This document shows, one piece after another, positions 32,191 through 38,136 of a DNA stretch of 38,136 nt; position 1 is the first letter of the stretch; every line of letters begins with the position of its first letter. The stretch is from Verrucomicrobiales bacterium (GTDB taxonomy: Bacteria > Verrucomicrobiota > Verrucomicrobiia > Limisphaerales > JAQGOY01), in assembly GCA_028293375.1 (NCBI GenBank), contig JAQGOY010000154.1, positions 1-38,136 on the forward strand, written 5' to 3'. The notes beneath the pieces are model-generated. The model did no database searches. It worked only from the letters and a program-made list of their open reading frames with translations, and had not been told where the DNA came from. The translations under genes and the position numbers were made by a program.

Positions 32191-34176
32191 ATGACGCACA
32201 GTGACACACGCCGCCCTTCCTTCTTCTGGCAAGGTGTCCTGATTCTTTGCCCGGCGCTTGCCCTCGCCTGCTTCGTCCTGTTCGCACTCTATCGCGAATC
32301 GCGGTTTTCCCAACAGCAGCTAACCATGGACGGAAGTCGTGTAGCGGAACGCTTTACCGCCAAGTTCAATTCCACCGTGGAGTCCAACCTCACTCTCTTG
32401 CTCCACTTTCAGAATCAACCCTTACTGGACCCAGCCCAGGACCTGATTTCGGTTTTACAGAATGGCGATGTCGCCTGCTTCACGGGGGTAATAGATTCTT
32501 CGAATCAACTGGTTTATCCGCCCCCTTCCATCGCTGCCGAACAATACGAGTTTCCAGTAGATGATATCAATCGCACTCAATTGGCGCTTTACGATGATTA
32601 TTCCAACTTTGTCCTGGCAAATGGAACGAACTCCGAAACTCAATATCAGGCGTTGATGAGCAGCGGGGTCACGGAACCGTGGCTGAGCAACGCCAAATAT
32701 CAGCACTCCGTGGCTCTCTCCCGCGAAGGCGATCTTGAGCGGGCTGGAGTCGATTGGATGGAGATCATACGCAATCGCCCCCCCATACCGACCCGATCCG
32801 GCTGGCCATTACAAGTCTTTGCCGCCATCCAGGTGCTTCGATTTCATTTGGTCCAACCCGAAAAAGAAGAGGCTTTAAATCGAGCCTGCAGCCTGGCGAT
32901 TTATTCCGGCATGGAAGACGCTGGTTACATATTAGGCAAGTTGGGTAGCTATGCAGGAACCAACTCGAATAGTTCCAACACCAAAATGAAGGCGATACTT
33001 GCGGGCTGGGAATCGGTGAGGAAAACGCACGAGAGAGTTCGGAGCGCATTCGCTGCGTTGCCTGCCCTTGCGAATTCGCCCATGGAAATCATTGAAAATG
33101 ATTCAAGCCGGGTTTTAGTCTGGGCTCACAAACTTGATAACAGGACCGCAATTCTTATCCAGGACCATGATTGCCTCGCGGGAACAGCAAAAAAAACTGC
33201 GGCGGAAACGGAACTTCCCCAGCATTTGGGCCTTCGGCTCGTTCACGCGGAAAACACTTTCTGGAGTTCATTTTCACCTGCCTCTCTCGATGAACTGCTC
33301 ACCACATCGCCCGGTCCAGGAAATTTGCAGGTTGCCACTTTTTTGATTGATCCCGGGTACCGTTTGAGGCTGCTCAAAAAGAGACTGCTGATCATTCTCG
33401 GGCTGTGCGTGGCTGAAGCCGTCATTTTGATTGGTTTCATCGCCTCCTGGAAAGCGTTTCAAAAGCAGCGCCAGATTTCCGAGATGCGTTCCAATTTCGT
33501 CTCCAGCGTGTCGCACGAGCTTCGTGCCCCCATTGCCTCGCTGCGCCTTATGGCAGAGGAACTCGCCCTTGACGATTCATCCACTTCATCCCGCAGCCAC
33601 CAATATCATTCGCTCATGACCCGCGAATGCCAGCGGCTCTCCCGCCTGATCGAGAATGTCCTTAATTTCTCGCGCCAGGATTCCGGGAAGCAGACTTATC
33701 ATTTTGAGCAGAAGAACCTGAACACCGTCGTCACCTCCGCGACAAGCATCCTAGAGCCCACAGCGGCCCTCGCCCAACTCCATATTCAGTACCGACTGGA
33801 TGCAACCCGGTTTCCAGCCGCCGACAGTTCGGCATTCACCCAGGTGGTCATTAACCTGGTTGAAAATGCCATTAAACATTCTCCACCCGGAAAAATCATC
33901 GAGTTGATAACCATCTCCAACGAGAACGAATTCGTTTTCTCGGTCATCGATCACGGATCAGGAATACCTATTGAAGAACAGGATAGAATATTTGAACAGT
34001 TTTACCGGCCAGGCTCCGAGATGAGGCGCGAAACGCAAGGAGTGGGCCTGGGTCTTGCCATCGTCGAGAACATTTGTGCCGCGCACGGTGCGAAAATTCG
34101 TTTGAAAAGCAAACCCGGTGAAGGGAGCACATTTTCCATTCATTTTCTACTGGACCACCAAAAGGAACACTCATGA
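32191..34176 (+). CDS. Membrane sensor histidine kinase without HAMP domain
   Basis: 661 aa from the ATG at 32191, just before the first transmembrane helix (WQGVLILCPALALACFVLFAL); the open frame begins at 32119. A ~370-residue extracytoplasmic domain lies between this helix and a second one (LLIILGLCVAEAVILIGFIA). The kinase core follows directly: SSVSHELRAPIASLRL with phospho-acceptor His442, then NLVENAIKHSPPG (N box), DHGSGIPIEEQDRIFEQF (G1/F) and GVGLGLAIVENI (G2). There is no HAMP between helix 2 and the HisKA. The last four bases overlap the response regulator start, so the pair is translationally coupled. The sensor domain is not recognised and its ligand is unknown. Confidence 0.92.
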   Translation: MTHSDTRRPSFFWQGVLILCPALALACFVLFALYRESRFSQQQLTMDGSRVAERFTAKFNSTVESNLTLLLHFQNQPLLDPAQDLISVLQNGDVACFTGVIDSSNQLVYPPPSIAAEQYEFPVDDINRTQLALYDDYSNFVLANGTNSETQYQALMSSGVTEPWLSNAKYQHSVALSREGDLERAGVDWMEIIRNRPPIPTRSGWPLQVFAAIQVLRFHLVQPEKEEALNRACSLAIYSGMEDAGYILGKLGSYAGTNSNSSNTKMKAILAGWESVRKTHERVRSAFAALPALANSPMEIIENDSSRVLVWAHKLDNRTAILIQDHDCLAGTAKKTAAETELPQHLGLRLVHAENTFWSSFSPASLDELLTTSPGPGNLQVATFLIDPGYRLRLLKKRLLIILGLCVAEAVILIGFIASWKAFQKQRQISEMRSNFVSSVSHELRAPIASLRLMAEELALDDSSTSSRSHQYHSLMTRECQRLSRLIENVLNFSRQDSGKQTYHFEQKNLNTVVTSATSILEPTAALAQLHIQYRLDATRFPAADSSAFTQVVINLVENAIKHSPPGKIIELITISNENEFVFSVIDHGSGIPIEEQDRIFEQFYRPGSEMRRETQGVGLGLAIVENICAAHGAKIRLKSKPGEGSTFSIHFLLDHQKEHS

Positions 34177-34901
34177 ACAACACTTTCACTGCGCCCAAGA
34201 TTACGCACGGGGCCAGGATTCTGATCATTGAAGACGAAATGCCAATGCGCACCGTTCTGGGCGATGCGCTTACCCGCCAGGGATATCGAGTCCTGGTTGC
34301 TGCGGATGGATCACAGGGCCTCGAGATGTCACTCGCGGAGCAGCCTGATCTTGTGGTGCTTGACGTCATGATGCCGAAGCTCGATGGCTTCGAAGTATGC
34401 CGTGAATTACGGCGAATGAAGTTCAAAAAACCGATTCTGCTTCTCACCGCAAAAAGCGAGATTCAGGATCGGGTCAAAGGACTCGATTCCGGCGGGGACG
34501 ACTATTTGCCCAAACCGTTTAGCCGGGAAGAACTTCTGGCCAGGATTCGGGCGCTGCTGCGACGGGGCGAGCGGGAGCACCAGGCGCAGGCCGTGGTGCT
34601 ATGCGGCCCAGTGCGGATAGATCTCGGCGCCAGCAAGGTTTTTCGCGGGAATGATGAAGTGATGCTCACGGCAAAAGAATTTGGGATGCTCCGGCTTATG
34701 GCCGAGATTCCAGGCCAGATCATTAGTCGCGACCAGTTCCTCGATATCGTTTGGGGATATTCCGTTTTTCCCAGCACACGCACAGTCGACAAACATATCG
34801 TCACCCTGCGGACCAAATTAGGGGACGATGCAGAACAGCCCAGGTTAATCAAAACGGTTCATGGACGAGGCTATCTCCTGGAAGTTTCACCCGTCGTTTA
34901 A
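34173..34901 (+). CDS. OmpR/PhoB-family response regulator
   Basis: 242 aa. The receiver domain carries the acidic pair (IEDEMP), phospho-acceptor Asp64 in VVLDVMMPKLDG, the switch Thr in LLLTAKSE and the Lys in LPKPFSRE. The DNA-binding winged helix is at the C-terminus (LTAKEFGMLRLMAEIPG, VDKHIVTLRTKLG, IKTVHGRGYLLE). It overlaps the kinase by ATGA and is its cognate partner. It may also control the exported coiled-coil protein that follows 67 bp downstream; this is inferred from gene order only. Confidence 0.95.
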   Translation: MNNTFTAPKITHGARILIIEDEMPMRTVLGDALTRQGYRVLVAADGSQGLEMSLAEQPDLVVLDVMMPKLDGFEVCRELRRMKFKKPILLLTAKSEIQDRVKGLDSGGDDYLPKPFSREELLARIRALLRRGEREHQAQAVVLCGPVRIDLGASKVFRGNDEVMLTAKEFGMLRLMAEIPGQIISRDQFLDIVWGYSVFPSTRTVDKHIVTLRTKLGDDAEQPRLIKTVHGRGYLLEVSPVV

Positions 34902-34968
34902 AAAGTTACACAAAGGGAACAACCGGTTTGAGAGGGTTTGCCAGTCTCTAAACATGAAAGAGAATCCT

Positions 34969-36228
34969 ATGAAAAAATTAATACTACTCGGAGGCACCTG
35001 CCTCCTCGCAGTGCGTGCCATAGCTCAGGATGATTCGCGTCCGCCACTTCCCCCGGCAGCAGTAGCTCGGCCAACACCGGGGGTACCCGAGGCCGTGCCC
35101 GGCTCTCGACCGAACTCCCGCCCCGGCCAGCGCCTCGCACGCCCAGCTCCTCCAGGTGAATTCGAAGATGGCATCATTGAGGAACAGGGAAATCTGAACC
35201 CGGAGGCAGCAGCCAAAATTTACGATTCCGCGATCCGCAATTTCGATCGCGAGAAACAAAAAATGGGACGCGCTCTCCTTGCGGCAGCGGAAGCCCATCG
35301 CAAGCTGGGACACGTTGATATTGCCGACAAGTATTTTGAACGCCTAAAAACGGAATATCCTGACCTGGCGGAAAAATTCCAGCGCGGAGAGGCGGCTTCC
35401 GGGGGCGCCGATGGCGCGCTCGATTACAAGCCTCGTCCAGAAAAACGCTTAACCAAATTGGATAAACTCGAAAAGCCGGAGAAGCGTGAACGCCCGGAAA
35501 AGGTCGAACAGCAACAAATCGAACAAGCGCTTACTGCCGTGGACAAAGCCATGAAATCGCAGGAAGTCTCCAACAATATCGACCTTAAGCCAGTCTTCGA
35601 CATCGTTAACAAGACTCTGAAGGAAGTAGACAGACAGCTATCGATTAATCTTCAGGGCAAATCCGAAGATCTCGCCAGAGCGGAGAAGCAACTTGCCGAA
35701 AACGGCCAATCGATAAAAGTAAATGATGAGAAACGAGCCATGAAGTCCCAGCTCCTGGCAAAGATGATGTCCGATGATCGCAGCCAGGACATGAAGGCAA
35801 ATGAAATGGTGGCCAGGGAGCAAATGGACATGGCAAGGAGCCAACTTCGCGAAGCGCAAAGGCAAATCCAATCATTACGAGTCATGAAGGATTCACTTGG
35901 CGGGCCAGTGGAGGCTCTTCCCAAGCCCATCTCCGATGACCCTCGCTACAAAGAACTCAAGAAATCTTACGAAACGCTAATTCTTTCCATGGCTGATACT
36001 TCGGCTCAGGTCGCCACCAACGCGGTTCCCCTCGTTGTCGAAAAAATGAGAGTTTGGGTCGATAAAATCTTCATTCCTGAATTACAGTCCGCTCTCATGA
36101 AAGCCGAACGTGAAGTGCAGCAGGCTAAACAGGAACTCGATCAGGCAAACGATGAATTATCGAAAACCCGGCAACTGGAAAAGAAATTGCAGGACGAAGA
36201 GCGCGCCAGTCAAAACCGCGCTTTTTAG
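34969..36228 (+). CDS. Exported coiled-coil protein of unknown function
   Basis: 419 aa from the ATG at 34969, preceded by AAAGAGA at proper spacing; another ATG at 34954 is in frame and also possible. The signal peptide is MKKLILLGGTCLLAVRAIAQ. A Pro/Arg-rich disordered region (residues about 22-75) is followed by a helix-turn-helix, TPR-like stretch (AAAKIYDSAIRNFDREKQKMGRALLAAAEAHRKLGHVDIADKYF). Two long charged coiled coils follow, one around ALTAVDKAM to AEKQLAENGQ and one at the C-terminus (KAEREVQQAKQELDQANDEL). No family is recognised. It lies directly downstream of the two-component pair and ends at a strong terminator. A periplasmic structural or scaffold role is plausible. Confidence 0.75.
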   Translation: MKKLILLGGTCLLAVRAIAQDDSRPPLPPAAVARPTPGVPEAVPGSRPNSRPGQRLARPAPPGEFEDGIIEEQGNLNPEAAAKIYDSAIRNFDREKQKMGRALLAAAEAHRKLGHVDIADKYFERLKTEYPDLAEKFQRGEAASGGADGALDYKPRPEKRLTKLDKLEKPEKRERPEKVEQQQIEQALTAVDKAMKSQEVSNNIDLKPVFDIVNKTLKEVDRQLSINLQGKSEDLARAEKQLAENGQSIKVNDEKRAMKSQLLAKMMSDDRSQDMKANEMVAREQMDMARSQLREAQRQIQSLRVMKDSLGGPVEALPKPISDDPRYKELKKSYETLILSMADTSAQVATNAVPLVVEKMRVWVDKIFIPELQSALMKAEREVQQAKQELDQANDELSKTRQLEKKLQDEERASQNRAF

Positions 36229-36261
36229 GGCGGAGAGCAATTTAATCCAAGTTTAAACAAT

Positions 36262-36293
36262 AAAGGACGCCGACTTCCCGGCGTCCTTTTTTT
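36262..36293 (+). terminator. Intrinsic terminator after the coiled-coil gene
   Basis: AAAGGACGCCG (36262-36272) pairs perfectly with CGGCGTCCTTT (36279-36289) around a 6-nt loop, followed by more T to 36293. It lies between two convergent genes; the A-rich left side lets it work mainly on the plus strand. Confidence 0.93.
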
Positions 36294-36306
36294 GTTAATC
36301 GTAATC

Positions 36307-37608
36307 TTAGATATAGGGGGTTTTGCCAGGCATCGCCACTTCAGGGAATGGCAGTGACATGGTCATATCAAACTTTTCAGGTCCAAGCTTTTCCTGGGAG
36401 TTCATCACCATATCCCAAGTGATTTCCTGGCCTGTATACCCAGCCATGCGACCCATGATCGCCATAGCTGTGCTCTGCACCATGAAATCACCATCGTTAA
36501 TCGGTTTTCCTTTGCGAATCGAGGCGAATAACTCGTTATGCTCTATCTGATACATGTTCGGTTTTTCACCGGTATATTTCCAATTGAGCTCGCCTTTGGT
36601 GAATGGCGCTCCCGAGAAACCCAGGATTCGGCAGGTTCCCTTGGTCCCCCAAATGGTGTCAGTGTTGTCTCCCTTGGTGTTGGGCTGTTGACGGCAAAAC
36701 AGGAACCCTTTCACTTCATTCGGATAATCGTACACGATCGAAAAGTGATCAAACACGTGCCCGTAATCCTTTGAAATTCTAACCTGGCGGCCTCCATGAC
36801 CCACGGCCTTGATCGGGGGCACATTCTTCATGGCCCAATTCATCTTATCGATATTATGAACTGCCTGTTCGACGATATGATCACCGGAAAGCCAGGTGAA
36901 ATACATCCAGTTGCGAAGCTGGAACTCGGCATCGGTCCACCCGTCCTGACGTGGGAAATTCTTGAGAGTGCCGGTGTTGTATGTGCCGTAGTAGGACTGG
37001 ATATCTCCAATCGCTCCTTCGTGTACTTTCTCCATTGCGGCACGTTCGGGCAGGCTGTAGCGCCAGCAAAAACCAGACATCAGCGCCGTTCCTTGCTTTT
37101 TAGCGGCAGCTACCGATTCGTAAACTGATCGAAGCCCAGGACCGTCCACCGCCATCGGTTTTTCACAAAAGACATGTTTTCCGGCTGCCACCGCCGCTTT
37201 CAAATGAGTGGGTCGAAATCCAGGAGGAGTGGCGAGCAGGACCACGTCGCAGCCGCTGGCCAGGAGTTTCTGGTATGCATCTAGTCCAATGAACGTAGTC
37301 TCGGGAGTCACTTTGACTTTATCCGCGATTTCCTTGTCGGCTTTCAATGCGTTGAGACTCACATTTACATGGTCAGGAAACATATCCGCAACCGCGTGTA
37401 GTGAAACATAAGCATCCGCGTGGAGCGCCTGCGAAGCTGCGCCGGTTCCGCGACCGCCGCAGCCAATCAGCCCAATTTTGATCGGCTCATTATTCTCCGC
37501 TGCTCGAGCCGAAGTTAAAATGTAGGGTGCTGCCAGGGCTGCGCCAGTGATTAAGCTGGAGGACTTGATAAAGTCTCTCCGGGAAGTGGGATTTGAAGTG
37601 TTCGACAT
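36307..37608 (-). CDS. Tat-exported Gfo/Idh/MocA-family oxidoreductase
   Basis: 433 aa from the ATG at 37606-37608; a TTG 42 nt upstream is less likely. The N-terminus has a twin-arginine signal (TSRRDFIKSS, then a hydrophobic stretch ending TSARAAE), so the enzyme is exported folded, probably with its NAD(P) bound. The Rossmann motif is IKIGLIGCGGRGTGA and the family lysine motif is HVFCEKPMAVD. The C-terminal domain has the WLSGDHIVEQAVHNIDKMNW segment. Such Tat-exported members are abundant in Planctomycetes and Verrucomicrobia and are thought to act on sugars or glycosides; the substrate is not known. It is convergent with the coiled-coil gene. Confidence 0.93.
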   Translation of the reverse strand: MSNTSNPTSRRDFIKSSSLITGAALAAPYILTSARAAENNEPIKIGLIGCGGRGTGAASQALHADAYVSLHAVADMFPDHVNVSLNALKADKEIADKVKVTPETTFIGLDAYQKLLASGCDVVLLATPPGFRPTHLKAAVAAGKHVFCEKPMAVDGPGLRSVYESVAAAKKQGTALMSGFCWRYSLPERAAMEKVHEGAIGDIQSYYGTYNTGTLKNFPRQDGWTDAEFQLRNWMYFTWLSGDHIVEQAVHNIDKMNWAMKNVPPIKAVGHGGRQVRISKDYGHVFDHFSIVYDYPNEVKGFLFCRQQPNTKGDNTDTIWGTKGTCRILGFSGAPFTKGELNWKYTGEKPNMYQIEHNELFASIRKGKPINDGDFMVQSTAMAIMGRMAGYTGQEITWDMVMNSQEKLGPEKFDMTMSLPFPEVAMPGKTPYI

Positions 37609-37789
37609 AATCGTATGGAGTCTGACGTTTAAACTGTCGGGTTTATGCAAAATAGGGAATAAAAATTTTCATTTTTGGTGCACAACGACAAAGGAACTCC
37701 CTATGGCAGTAATAATCGTGAAGACACGAAAACCACAAATCGCAACTGTGAAGAATCGTTCCACGACGATGTAGGAAGGCTCACTTGCT

Positions 37790-38136
37790 CTATGCCAGCA
37801 TTTCTTTGATCACTTCGCCACTGTTTATCGTGGCGCGTTCGTCTCGTCCGTTATGCAAAAAAGTCAGTTTTTCGTGATCCAGTCCCATCAGATGAAGAAT
37901 GGTCGCATGCAAATCGTGAACGTGTGCTTTGTTTTCCACCGCTCTTAGTCCTATCTCATCAGTCGTGCCAACCACCGTTCCGGGTTTGGATCCTCCTCCC
38001 GCCATCCACATGGTGAAGCCCCATGGATTATGGTCGCGGCCCTTCCCTTTTTCGTTGAATGGAGTGCGACCAAACTCACCGCCCCACACCACCAGGGTTT
38101 GATCCAGCAGCCCGCGCGCTTTTAAATCGGTGAGTA
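37790..38136 (-). CDS. DUF1501 protein, C-terminal fragment
   Basis: The frame is open from the right window edge to TAG at 37790-37792, giving about 115 C-terminal residues. [60 protein letters not shown] and the [19 protein letters not shown] end are diagnostic of DUF1501, a sulfatase/alkaline-phosphatase-fold family. These proteins typically have a Tat signal, which here would lie beyond the window, and are usually paired with a DUF1549/DUF1553 (PSD1) protein. It is on the same strand as, and upstream of, the Tat-exported oxidoreductase, about 180 bp apart. Function unknown. Confidence 0.92.
   Translation of the reverse strand, partial: LTDLKARGLLDQTLVVWGGEFGRTPFNEKGKGRDHNPWGFTMWMAGGGSKPGTVVGTTDEIGLRAVENKAHVHDLHATILHLMGLDHEKLTFLHNGRDERATINSGEVIKEMLA

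Overview
The window reads as chromosomal DNA of a Gram-negative member of the Verrucomicrobiota, most likely a Pedosphaera/Limisphaerales-type soil or freshwater lineage. This is inferred from gene content, not from a marker gene. The pointers are a Tat-exported Gfo/Idh/MocA oxidoreductase, a DUF1501 protein, very large Thr/Ser/Asn-rich secreted proteins with lineage-typical repeats, an lpxD gene (so lipid A is made), Tat signals and many lipoprotein signals. Genes are densely packed on both strands. No phage, plasmid or CRISPR signature is visible; the only mobile-element trace is a decayed IS3-type transposase.

Left part (1-10264): a fused NAD(P)H-hydrate repair gene (cut by the window edge) sits 2 nt behind msrP. 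Then come a small membrane protein, mutM, a small conserved-looking protein and a four-gene minus-strand operon (two cyclophilin paralogues, a 77-aa protein, a Nudix hydrolase). tRNA-Phe, a secreted metallo-beta-lactamase-fold hydrolase and a topB-xerC pair follow.

Middle part (10265-17672): a run of plus-strand envelope genes comprises a DUF697 protein closed by a strong terminator, a 59-aa membrane protein, a lipoprotein, a prohibitin-like SPFH protein and an orphan PotD-like binding lipoprotein. After tRNA-Leu(UAA) come a membrane-anchored C39-type peptidase and an unusual HEAT-THUMP-methyltransferase fusion that can only start at a non-ATG codon.

Accessory part (17673-24575): two giant secreted proteins point at each other across about 590 bp that hold the IS3-family remnant. 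They share a domain of about 160 residues. In the first protein this domain is inserted into a DUF11-like repeat and is followed by five tandem repeats of about 50 residues; in the second it lies behind a caspase/gingipain-like region and fibronectin III modules. This pair is the best candidate here for poorly described biology.

Right part (24576-38136): type-III L-asparaginase and a POT-family peptide transporter (a plausible amino-acid/peptide scavenging pair), argC, the rplM-rpsI ribosomal operon with its terminator, panD-lpxD coupled by one nucleotide, a Gfo/Idh/MocA oxidoreductase behind a near-consensus sigma-70 promoter, a HAMP-less histidine kinase/OmpR regulator pair followed by an exported coiled-coil protein, a Tat-exported Gfo/Idh/MocA protein, and the C-terminal end of a DUF1501 protein cut by the right edge.
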